Made by a program: the position numbers and the translations under genes. A DNA stretch of 64,000 nucleotides. It comes from a bacterium (GTDB lineage Bacteria; Zhuqueibacterota; QNDG01; DSAB01). Location: contig JAFGDT010000107.1 of the NCBI GenBank assembly GCA_016931965.1, positions 1 to 64,000 on the forward strand, written 5' to 3'. Under the pieces are notes generated by a model. It saw nothing but the letters and a program-made list of their open reading frames with translations, was not told the origin of the DNA and did no database searches. Of this stretch, positions 56,301 through 64,000 are shown one piece after another; positions within the stretch are counted from its first letter, which is position 1; each line of letters opens with the position of its first letter.

Positions 56301-56729
56301 ATGATGAATTATCAAGACGATGATTTTTTTAAACAGCTTTTATCCATGTTCAAATTGGAGGCAGAAGAGCATGTCGGTGTTATCAAGTCCGGTTTGTCAA
56401 AAATGCAAGAGATATTGCCTGACAATGAACGTACTGAATTACTCGAATCTGTATTTCGTGCAGCACACAGTTTAAAAGGTGCTGCCAGAACAGTGGGTCT
56501 CACAGATATCGAGCCGATCGGTCAGTCACTGGAAAATGTCTTTTCGATCATGAAAAATAAAAAGTTGGACTGTTCTAACGAACTGTTTAACATGCTCAAC
56601 CAATCGATTCAGATGCTTGATGTTCTGATCTCCTCTATGAATGAACAGGGTAAGATCTTGAAAGACAAGTCTGAATTGATGCGATTGATCGATAAAATCA
56701 ATGAACATATGGTTCTTGTTGGTGCATAG
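56301..56729 (+). CDS. Stand-alone HPt protein, paralog of the CheA P1 domain
   Basis: A 142-residue phosphotransfer protein. H56 lies in FRAAHSLKGAARTVGL. It aligns along its whole length with the first 120 residues of CheA encoded next (SMFKLEAEEHV against AMFKIEAEEHL), so it arose by local duplication. It may shuttle phosphate from CheA or the hybrid kinase to other receivers. AGGGGAG lies just before ATG 56301 and 56304; either could be used. Confidence 0.85.
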   Translation: MMNYQDDDFFKQLLSMFKLEAEEHVGVIKSGLSKMQEILPDNERTELLESVFRAAHSLKGAARTVGLTDIEPIGQSLENVFSIMKNKKLDCSNELFNMLNQSIQMLDVLISSMNEQGKILKDKSELMRLIDKINEHMVLVGA

Positions 56730-56765
56730 AAGATCCTGTTACATATCTATTTCTACGGGGATTGT

Positions 56766-59150
56766 ATGAATCAAATAGAAGATGGATTTCTCAAAGAACT
56801 TCGTGCAATGTTCAAAATTGAAGCCGAAGAACATCTTAAAGCCATGTCTTCAGGATTTATCGAGTTAGAGAAAACAAAAGAGGCAGACCAAAGAAAGACA
56901 ATTCTGGAAAGTGTTTATCGGGAAGCTCATAGTTTGAAAGGGGCGGCCCGTGCAGTCAATTTAAATGATGTGGAAACAGTCTGTCAAACGCTTGAAGATG
57001 TTCTCTCAAAATTAAAACGTCAACAAATAAAATTATACCCTGAACTTTTCGACATCCTGCATGATACCGTCGATATTCTGAAGGTGATTATCGATTCGAA
57101 TAAAGTGCAGGATATTTCAAGCATTATGCATCAATTGGGTCGTCTTTCAGAGGGTTATTCAAAAGAGGATATTCAGGCGGATAAACTGGAAAATCGTGAG
57201 TTCCCCAAAAAAGAAGAGGAATCTGATAAAAAAGGTGTGGAAGAAGAAAATGCGGGAGAAGTAAAAGTTGAGAAGGCTAATGATCAAAAAGCGTCTGATT
57301 TACCAGCATCAAAAGCCGAACCACCTGTGGCAAATCCCAAAATAGTTGAAAAAGAAGAGCCACTCATTTCTGAAACGGTTCGGATTGCAACAGAAAAATT
57401 GGATTCACTGCTCCTTCAAGCTGAAGAAATGCTTGGTGCAAAATTGGCTGTAAACCAATACCTGTCCGATTTTGATGTCATTTTCAAAAAGTTTGATTTG
57501 TGGGAAAAAGAGTGGAAAAAATATGCTACTGAAATATCATTGATCAAGCGCTCCTTCGAAAACGGAGAAAATGGAAATGGATTCAAGAAGAAAAATACGG
57601 AATTTAATCGGCTTTTTGAATTTATTCATATGTATCAAGATCAGATGAAATCTTTAGAAAATGTACTTAATCCCATTCAACAAATGGCCGATAACAATTC
57701 TCGCATTATCGGTGGTATGGTCGACAATCTTCTTGAGGAAATGAAGGAAGTTCTCACGCATCCATTCTCAACGCTTTTCAAAATATTACCCAAAATTGTT
57801 CGGGATCTTTCACGTGATCAAGGAAAAGAGATTGAACTGATTATTCGAGGCAGCACGATTGAGGTCGATAGGCGTATTTTGGAGGAAATGAAAACGCCCT
57901 TTATTCATTTGTTACGCAATTGCATTGATCATGGTATCGAAAAACCCGAAGAAAGAGTTAAAAAAAATAAACCACGTGATGGAACGATATCTATTTCTGT
58001 CTCTCAAATAAGTGGTAACAAAGTGGAAATTCTTGTGACGGACGACGGTGGTGGTATAGATGCCGAAAAGGTTAAAAAAACAGCCATCAAAAAAGGGATT
58101 ATTTCCGAAGCTGAGGCAGAAAAATTCACCGAACAGGATGCATTATCACTCATATTCCAGTCGGAAGTTTCAACCAGTCCGATCATAACGGATATTTCGG
58201 GTCGGGGACTGGGTCTTGCTATCGTTCGTGAAAAAGTAGAGAAACTTGGCGGATTGATATCCTTAACAACGGAAGTCGATCAAGGAACAACATTCCGGAT
58301 TGTGCTGCCAGTCACCATGGCCACATTTAGAGGCATTCTGGTTCGTGTTGCCAAACAGATTTTTGTCGTTCCTACGGCCAATGTAGAAAGGGTAACCCGG
58401 TTCAAATCGGATGAAATAAGAACCGTTAAGCAAAGAGAGACGATATCATTGGATGGGAAGGTTATTCCTCTTATCTGGCTTTCTGATGTGCTGGAACTGC
58501 CAAGAATGGAGAATGAGGATGAGAGTTACTCTTTCATACAAGTGATGGTTCTTAATGTTTCCGAAAAACGAATTGCATTTGTTGTTGATGACATACTGAA
58601 TGAACAAGAAGTGCTTGTAAAAAATCTTACGAAGCAACTATCAAGGGTGAAAAATATTGCAGGTGCTACAGTTTTAGGTACAGGCAAAGTGGTCGTCATT
58701 TTGAATGTTTTTGATTTGGTCAAATCGGCTCTAAAAGTAACGACGAGTCACAAAAAGGAGGAGAAATCCAAGGAGGAAACGTTAATGGAGAAATCAATTC
58801 TGATTGCTGAAGATTCAATTACTTCCAGAACATTGTTGAAGAATATACTTGAGTCGGCAGGTTATCGTGTGAAAGCAACAGTGGATGGTGTTGATGCATT
58901 TACAGCATTGAAGGTAGATGAGTATGATTTGGTTGTGTCGGATGTTGAAATGCCAAGGATGAACGGGTTTGATCTTGTATTAAAGATACGCGATGATAAG
59001 AAGATGGCTGATTTACCGGTTGTATTGGTAACTGGATTGGAATCCCGTGAACATCGTGAAAGAGGCATTGAAGTGGGCGCCAATGCCTATATCGTTAAGA
59101 GAAGTTTTGATCAGAGTAATTTGTTGGAAGTTATACAAAAACTTATTTGA
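56766..59150 (+). CDS. cheA: CheA histidine kinase with C-terminal receiver
   Basis: A 794-residue kinase. The P1 domain has H55 in YREAHSLKGAARAV. A charged linker (about 140-200) replaces a recognisable P2. The dimer region follows (about 210-360). The ATPase has LLRNCIDHGIEKPEERVKK, VTDDGGGIDAEKV and DISGRGLGLAIV. A CheW-like P5 (about 515-655) and a receiver (674-794, AEDS, SDVEMPRMNG) close it. An ideal ribosome site and in-frame ATG at the receiver border (58785) may also give a free receiver. Confidence 0.92.
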   Translation: MNQIEDGFLKELRAMFKIEAEEHLKAMSSGFIELEKTKEADQRKTILESVYREAHSLKGAARAVNLNDVETVCQTLEDVLSKLKRQQIKLYPELFDILHDTVDILKVIIDSNKVQDISSIMHQLGRLSEGYSKEDIQADKLENREFPKKEEESDKKGVEEENAGEVKVEKANDQKASDLPASKAEPPVANPKIVEKEEPLISETVRIATEKLDSLLLQAEEMLGAKLAVNQYLSDFDVIFKKFDLWEKEWKKYATEISLIKRSFENGENGNGFKKKNTEFNRLFEFIHMYQDQMKSLENVLNPIQQMADNNSRIIGGMVDNLLEEMKEVLTHPFSTLFKILPKIVRDLSRDQGKEIELIIRGSTIEVDRRILEEMKTPFIHLLRNCIDHGIEKPEERVKKNKPRDGTISISVSQISGNKVEILVTDDGGGIDAEKVKKTAIKKGIISEAEAEKFTEQDALSLIFQSEVSTSPIITDISGRGLGLAIVREKVEKLGGLISLTTEVDQGTTFRIVLPVTMATFRGILVRVAKQIFVVPTANVERVTRFKSDEIRTVKQRETISLDGKVIPLIWLSDVLELPRMENEDESYSFIQVMVLNVSEKRIAFVVDDILNEQEVLVKNLTKQLSRVKNIAGATVLGTGKVVVILNVFDLVKSALKVTTSHKKEEKSKEETLMEKSILIAEDSITSRTLLKNILESAGYRVKATVDGVDAFTALKVDEYDLVVSDVEMPRMNGFDLVLKIRDDKKMADLPVVLVTGLESREHRERGIEVGANAYIVKRSFDQSNLLEVIQKLI
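58785..59150 (+). CDS. Possible internal start giving a free CheA receiver domain
   Basis: AAGGAGGA (58770-58777) lies 8 nt before the in-frame ATG 58785 (codon 674 of cheA). It falls exactly where the receiver begins (MEKSILIAEDS). Translation from here would give a 121-residue CheY-like protein from the same gene. The ribosome site is stronger than that of cheA itself, which shows none at good spacing. Confidence 0.45.
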   Translation: MEKSILIAEDSITSRTLLKNILESAGYRVKATVDGVDAFTALKVDEYDLVVSDVEMPRMNGFDLVLKIRDDKKMADLPVVLVTGLESREHRERGIEVGANAYIVKRSFDQSNLLEVIQKLI

Positions 59151-59167
59151 CGAATAGGAAATATTCT

Positions 59168-60247
59168 ATGATCAAAGTACTCATTACAGAAGATTCACCC
59201 GTTGTTAGAGGGTATTTAGAATATATATTAAATTCTGATCCGGATATCGAAGTTGTTGGAACAGCAAGGGATGGTCAAGAAGCTGTCCGCATGGTGTCTT
59301 CAACCAAACCAGATGTGATTACGATGGATATTCACATGCCAGAAATGGATGGTTTTGAAGCGACACGACAAATTATGGAAACATATCCCGTTCCCATTGT
59401 GATCGTAAGCGCGAGTTGGAATCCTGAAGAAGTGGATAAAACATTTCGAACAATGGAAGCGGGTGCGGTTGCAGCTTTGGAAAAACCAAGAGGAATGGGA
59501 CATCCCCAATCAGAAGCCTCTGTTAGAGAACTTCTTCAGACAGTCAAATTGATGTCTGAAGTGAAGGTGGTCAGGCGGTCAGCGCGACACAGGGTTTTAC
59601 AAAAGGAAAGAGCTATTGCATTCAAAGAAGAGAAATCCATAGTAGAACCCAATCCAGACGTAAAGCTTGTTGCAATAGGTGCCTCCACGGGAGGGCCACT
59701 TGTTCTTCAGACCATTTTATCAAAATTACCGACAAATTATCCAGTTCCCATTGTCATTGTACAACATATTGCTATGGGTTTTCTGGCAGGATTAAAAGAT
59801 TGGTTATGCAAGACCACGCATTTCCCGGTAAAAATTGCTGAATCAAGAGAACGATGTGAAGCGGGGAAAGCCTATCTTGCGCCCGACGGTGTTCAAATTG
59901 CTCTGGACAAAAATATGCGTGTGGTAATTACAGACAATACACCCGAACATAATCTGTGTCCTTCTATTTCTTACTTTTTCCGCTCAGTTGGAGATATTTT
60001 TGGACGAAATGCAATCGGTGTACTACTTACCGGGATGGGGCGGGATGGTGCAAAGGAATTAAAATATCTGAAAGATAACGGATGCATAACCATTGCCCAG
60101 GATAAAGAGACGTCCATTATTCACGGTATGCCAGGTGAAGCAATTAAACTGGGGGGAGCAACCTATATTCTTCCGTCCAATAAGATAGCTGAAAAGCTGA
60201 AAAATCTCATGATGAAAAAAGATGAAAAAGTAGCCGTAAATCAATAA
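59168..60247 (+). CDS. cheB: CheB methylesterase
   Basis: A 359-residue CheB that removes receptor methyl groups. The receiver has D55 in ITMDIHMPEMDG. The esterase triad is S173 (IGASTGGP), H200 (IVQHI) and D293 (GMGRDGAKEL). ATG 59168 follows AGGAAA and begins at the receiver; TTG 59147 adds only a short tail. Confidence 0.93.
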   Translation: MIKVLITEDSPVVRGYLEYILNSDPDIEVVGTARDGQEAVRMVSSTKPDVITMDIHMPEMDGFEATRQIMETYPVPIVIVSASWNPEEVDKTFRTMEAGAVAALEKPRGMGHPQSEASVRELLQTVKLMSEVKVVRRSARHRVLQKERAIAFKEEKSIVEPNPDVKLVAIGASTGGPLVLQTILSKLPTNYPVPIVIVQHIAMGFLAGLKDWLCKTTHFPVKIAESRERCEAGKAYLAPDGVQIALDKNMRVVITDNTPEHNLCPSISYFFRSVGDIFGRNAIGVLLTGMGRDGAKELKYLKDNGCITIAQDKETSIIHGMPGEAIKLGGATYILPSNKIAEKLKNLMMKKDEKVAVNQ

Positions 60248-60274
60248 AAGATAATATAAAAGGAAGATTGAACC

Positions 60275-63200
60275 ATGTCAAATGAGCAAAAATCGATTAA
60301 TTGTAATGTTGAGATACTCATCGTCGAAGACAGTCCAACACAGGCAATGCATCTGAAATATATACTTGAAAAGCAGGATTTTCGAGTCATTGTTGCTCAG
60401 AATGGAAAAGATGCACTTAAATTGATGCGAAAAAACAAACCCACAATCGTCATCAGTGATATCCTTATGCCTGAGATGGATGGTTATGAACTTTGTCGAC
60501 AGATTCGAGCAGACGAAAAACTTCAATATATCCCAGTGATTCTATTAACGCAGCTCTTTGATCCTCGGGATGTGATACGCGGTTTATTGTCGGGAGCCGA
60601 TAATTTTGTAACAAAACCTTATAGCGAACAATTTCTTGTTTCTCGTATTCAATACATTCTGGCCAATCAGGAATTGAGAAGAAATTCGATCACAGAAATG
60701 GGCATTGAAATCATTTTTGCCGGCCAAAAACATTTTATCACTTCAGATCGAATGCAAATTCTGGATCTTCTTTTTTCCACATTTGAGAATGCTGTACAAA
60801 GAAATCAGGAGCTTGAAGTTGCCAATAAACAATTGAGAAAAGCGCTCGAAACCATTGAAACGATCAATGAAGTATCGGAAAAGCTCAATCGACTGTTGAT
60901 GCCAGAAAATGTAGCAGAGGCTATTGCTGACGGTGTAAAGAAGCTTATCGATTACGATGATTGTTCTGTTTATCGAATCGATGATCAGAAGCAATTCCTT
61001 GTTCCTGTTTATTATAATAAAAGTCATTCCGCACATTCCAAAAATAAAACCGTAGAAGATTTAAAATTAAGCATTGGCGAGGGCATTGCCGGATTGGTTT
61101 ATACAACCGGAAAAGCCGAGATTGTGGGGGATATGTCAAAACATCACAAAGTCAATTATCCCAAGGAAAGCAAAAAGAAAGATGAATCGATGTTGGCGGT
61201 TCCTCTTCACTATGAAGATAAAATATTGGGAGTCATTACATTAAAGAAATCTGGACTTCATCAATTTACTGAATCTCATTTGCGGACACTCACCATCCTT
61301 GCAGGTCAAGCCGCAGTGGCTTTGGAAAATGCACGCTTATATGAAAGTGAAAAGAGAAGCAAAGAGTTCGCACAGAGAGCCAGTCGATCGAAAAGTGAAT
61401 TCTTGGCCAACATGAGTCATGAAATTCGGACACCGATGAACAGCATCATCGGATTTTCTGATCTCCTGCTTCAGGAAAATCTCCCCAGTGAATTTGTGGA
61501 TTTTGTGCGTACTATCAAATTAAATGGCGAAGGGCTTTTAGAGATTATCAATCAGATATTGGATCTTTCAAAAGTCGAAACAGGCCGAATGGAAGTGGAG
61601 AGTGTGGAATTTGATCTCAAGGGATTGGTGGAAAATGTATCGCAACTTCTTCGGTCCCGTGTATTGGATAAAGGCTTAACCTTTGAAGTTTCAGCAACAC
61701 CGAAAATACTTCCTCATATCGAGTCTGACAGTCTTAAAATTCGGCAGGTTATTGTAAATTTATTGGGAAACAGTGTCAAGTTTACAGAAGAGGGAAAGAT
61801 AGGATTGAACGTGATTGTTGAAAGAAAAAAGGGAAATAAGGGTTTGTTGACTGTTCATGTTTCTGATACAGGGATAGGGATTTCACCCGAAAAACATGCG
61901 ACTATTTTTGAGGCATTTAGCCAGGCTGATGCGTCGATGACGCGACGATTCGGCGGAACAGGATTGGGGCTTACGTTAAGCAAGCAGATGATTGAATTGA
62001 TGGGTGGAAAAATCTGGTTTGAATCAAAACCGGGTCAAGGAAGTACATTCTCCTTTTCTGTCCCGGTTAAAGTGCTTGCGAAAAAAGTGGCAGAACCAAA
62101 AGCCAAAGAAATAGTAACCGTAAAATCAGAAAGCCGATTCAACGAAAAGAAGTCCAGGTTATTAAAGGATCAAATTGATTCAATTGGATTAAAGAGCAGT
62201 GTGACAGATAAATTAACAGTAGAAAAATCACCCCTTGTTTTGATTATAGAGGATAATGGGAGTGCGCTGGATCTGCTGCAGAGGTATTTGGAGAAAGATG
62301 GTTATCAGGTTCAATGCAGTACGAATGGTGAAGATGGTATTTTAAAAGCAAAATTTTACCGTCCCAGTGCCATTGTTTTAGAAATTCTCTTGCCTGGAAA
62401 GATGGACGGCTGGGAAGTTTTGCGGGTTCTCAAATCGGGCCAGTTAACGAAAGATATTCCGGTCATTGTCTGCTCTGTCCTTTCAAATCAGAGAAAAGCA
62501 TTTAGTCTGGGAGCAGTAGAGTATATTGAAAAACCTGCTCAGGAAAAAGCCCTTCTCGAAACATTGCATCGATCCATAGGTGTACCATCCGACAAAGAAA
62601 AAGAGGTGTTGATAGTTGACGATGATAAAACAGTACTCGTTCTTTTTGAAAAACTTTTTGAAAGAGAAGGTATACCTGTAAGAACATTTGATAATGGGAA
62701 AGATGCCATTGCCTATTTAGAACACGACAGAAAGATTGCATTGATGATTTTGGATCTGCTCATGCCTGGTGTTGATGGATTTGAAGTCCTTGAGAAAATG
62801 AAACGTTCACCAAAGACGAAGGATATCCCTGTGGTGATCTATACAGGTAAAAAGTTAACGGCAAAGGATCGCTCTCGATTAAGTGAACAATATGCTTTGA
62901 TTTTACAAAAAACACATGAGACGCCGGAAACCCTTCGAAAGCAATTACACAAGTTAATTGCTCAAAAAGTAAGGATTGAAAAGATCGCCAAAGATCAAGA
63001 AACCGGGAAAAAGAAAAGGATTTTACTTGCCGAAGATGATCCATCCGGTCAGAAGTTGATGAATCACCTTTTAAAGCGACTGGGTTATGAGGTCGATATT
63101 GCAGAAAATGGTAAAAAAGTTCTAGAACGATTAAGCCAAAATCCGTATGATATTGTATTGATGGATATGGAAATGCCCGAAATGGATGGATTTACGGCTA

Positions 63201-63688
63201 CTCGAGAAATACGTAAGAATAACCAATGTAAGGATCTTCCCATCATTGCATTAACTGCCCATGCCATGAAAGAGCACCGGAATGAGACGATACGAGCAGG
63301 ATGTACGGACTATATTTCGAAACCGGTTGATCGAGAACAATTGGATCAATTGCTACAGAAATATCTGAAAAAAGAGGTTGTTGAAGTGGTGGAAGAGGTA
63401 GAGCAAGATGATCCGCTTATGGCCGAGTTAACCCATTTCTTTATCTCCGATTTAGGTCAAAGAATCAAACAATTTAGTGAGGATTTTCATAGTCATAATT
63501 TGGATGAAGTGATTCGATTCGGTCATTCTCTTAAAGGAACAGCAGGATCCTATGGGTTTCCAAAATTCTCAAAAATCGGTAGTGATATAGAGCAAGCAGG
63601 AACGAAAGAGGAGTGGGAAAGGATTGAAGTTTTACGTCACCAAATTCTTGAAGAATACAAACTTCTTGGAGAAAAACATGAGGCCTGA
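60275..63688 (+). CDS. Hybrid histidine kinase: REC-GAF-HisKA-HATPase-REC-REC-REC-HPt
   Basis: A 1137-residue cytoplasmic phosphorelay protein with no membrane helix. Order: REC1 (D62), a coiled linker, GAF (about 200-355), HisKA (H382 in [10 protein letters not shown]), ATPase ([20 protein letters not shown], then GGTGLGL), REC2, REC3 (D827), REC4 (D964 in [11 protein letters not shown]) and HPt (H1084 in GHSLKGTAG). REC2 has Glu at 703 in place of the phosphorylated Asp (IVLEILLPG), so it is probably a fixed, pseudo-phosphorylated or structural receiver. Its N-terminal receiver may take phosphate from CheA, which would join the che system to this relay. It overlaps the next receiver gene. 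Confidence 0.9.
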   Translation: MSNEQKSINCNVEILIVEDSPTQAMHLKYILEKQDFRVIVAQNGKDALKLMRKNKPTIVISDILMPEMDGYELCRQIRADEKLQYIPVILLTQLFDPRDVIRGLLSGADNFVTKPYSEQFLVSRIQYILANQELRRNSITEMGIEIIFAGQKHFITSDRMQILDLLFSTFENAVQRNQELEVANKQLRKALETIETINEVSEKLNRLLMPENVAEAIADGVKKLIDYDDCSVYRIDDQKQFLVPVYYNKSHSAHSKNKTVEDLKLSIGEGIAGLVYTTGKAEIVGDMSKHHKVNYPKESKKKDESMLAVPLHYEDKILGVITLKKSGLHQFTESHLRTLTILAGQAAVALENARLYESEKRSKEFAQRASRSKSEFLANMSHEIRTPMNSIIGFSDLLLQENLPSEFVDFVRTIKLNGEGLLEIINQILDLSKVETGRMEVESVEFDLKGLVENVSQLLRSRVLDKGLTFEVSATPKILPHIESDSLKIRQVIVNLLGNSVKFTEEGKIGLNVIVERKKGNKGLLTVHVSDTGIGISPEKHATIFEAFSQADASMTRRFGGTGLGLTLSKQMIELMGGKIWFESKPGQGSTFSFSVPVKVLAKKVAEPKAKEIVTVKSESRFNEKKSRLLKDQIDSIGLKSSVTDKLTVEKSPLVLIIEDNGSALDLLQRYLEKDGYQVQCSTNGEDGILKAKFYRPSAIVLEILLPGKMDGWEVLRVLKSGQLTKDIPVIVCSVLSNQRKAFSLGAVEYIEKPAQEKALLETLHRSIGVPSDKEKEVLIVDDDKTVLVLFEKLFEREGIPVRTFDNGKDAIAYLEHDRKIALMILDLLMPGVDGFEVLEKMKRSPKTKDIPVVIYTGKKLTAKDRSRLSEQYALILQKTHETPETLRKQLHKLIAQKVRIEKIAKDQETGKKKRILLAEDDPSGQKLMNHLLKRLGYEVDIAENGKKVLERLSQNPYDIVLMDMEMPEMDGFTATREIRKNNQCKDLPIIALTAHAMKEHRNETIRAGCTDYISKPVDREQLDQLLQKYLKKEVVEVVEEVEQDDPLMAELTHFFISDLGQRIKQFSEDFHSHNLDEVIRFGHSLKGTAGSYGFPKFSKIGSDIEQAGTKEEWERIEVLRHQILEEYKLLGEKHEA

Positions 63689-64000
63689 AGATAAAACCAT
63701 TTTAACGGTGGATGACACACCAGCAAATATTAGGCTCTTGACGCATTATTTACAAAAACAGGGATACAGAGTGATTACGGCTGAAGATGGTTTTGAAGGA
63801 TTCAAAGCAGCTATTCAATATCATCCAGATCTGGTACTTTTGGATATTATGATGCCGGGGACTGATGGATATGAGGTGTGCGAATTGCTAAAAGCAGAAG
63901 AGGAGACCAAAGATATTCCTGTTGTATTTTTAACAGCCAAAGCCGATGTCGAGGATAAAATTAAAGGATTTGAATTAGGAGCAGTTGATTATATTACCAA
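63678..64000 (+). CDS. Response regulator, cut by the window end
   Basis: The first 107 codons of a receiver protein: [17 protein letters not shown]56 in [14 protein letters not shown] and [12 protein letters not shown]. It starts 11 nt before the kinase stop ends, so the two are coupled. The output domain, if any, lies beyond the window. The [10 protein letters not shown] form is common in regulators with GGDEF, HD-GYP or kinase outputs. Confidence 0.88.
   Translation, partial: MRPEDKTILTVDDTPANIRLLTHYLQKQGYRVITAEDGFEGFKAAIQYHPDLVLLDIMMPGTDGYEVCELLKAEEETKDIPVVFLTAKADVEDKIKGFELGAVDYIT

Overview
The window looks like a chromosomal segment of a diderm bacterium of the FCB group outside Bacteroidota proper (Calditrichota, KSB1 or a similar lineage). 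Three secreted proteins end in type IX secretion (T9SS) sorting domains: two of type A with a YPNPFNP motif and one of type B with FTPNGDGFNDY. A PorP/SprF-like barrel is also present. Unlike typical Bacteroidota, many genes have strong Shine-Dalgarno sequences and two promoters have a classical -35/17 bp/-10 layout. The lineage is inferred from these traits only. No rRNA, complete tRNA, transposase, integrase or CRISPR array was seen.

Region 1 (1-5400): two nearly identical 38-nt pieces of a tRNA 3' half, in direct orientation 5.2 kb apart, bracket an outer-membrane barrel gene, a UbiB/ABC1 kinase and a phasin-like coiled-coil protein. Region 2 (5409-10185, minus strand): a tightly packed operon encodes a sigma factor with a duplicated region 2 that is split over two overlapping ORFs, a zinc-binding anti-sigma factor with periplasmic TPRs, a small T9SS type B cargo, and a PorP/SprF-like barrel fused to a caspase (C14) domain with an EF-hand. 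This is the strongest candidate for an undescribed system. Region 3 (10567-13781): two paralogous, internally duplicated membrane proteins of unknown function flank a methyltransferase and are followed by a VTT/DedA-like protein. A sugar-phosphate isomerase pseudogene (14102-14755) and a TrpB2 gene with its own promoter and terminator follow.

Region 4 (16428-21633): two family 9 glycosyltransferases, a DUF1848 protein, a CYTH protein and a convergent glutamine-dependent NAD synthetase. Region 5 (22199-46398): a 1786-residue surface protein with 13 Ig-like repeats runs by a 4-base overlap into a complete type IV pilus cluster (prepilin peptidase, receiver protein, PilB, PilC, pilin, three minor pilins, PilX-like, PilM-PilN fusion, PilO, PilP-like, PilQ, PilT). 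An 11-repeat Ig lipoprotein and a small barrel are inserted between pilO and pilP. Region 6 (46683-50719): thioredoxin reductase, an ArsR-family repressor and thioredoxin under a promoter carrying a perfect 15-bp inverted repeat, then a T9SS cargo, an OsmC protein and a two-domain disulfide oxidoreductase.

Region 7 (50978-64000): a chemosensory cluster with CheY, CheW, TPR-CheR, CheW, a small periplasmic binding-like protein, an MCP, a stand-alone HPt protein, CheA-REC, CheB, a hybrid kinase with four receiver domains, and a response regulator cut by the window end. Its position downstream of the pilus genes suggests control of pilus-based motility or an alternative output, which is inference.
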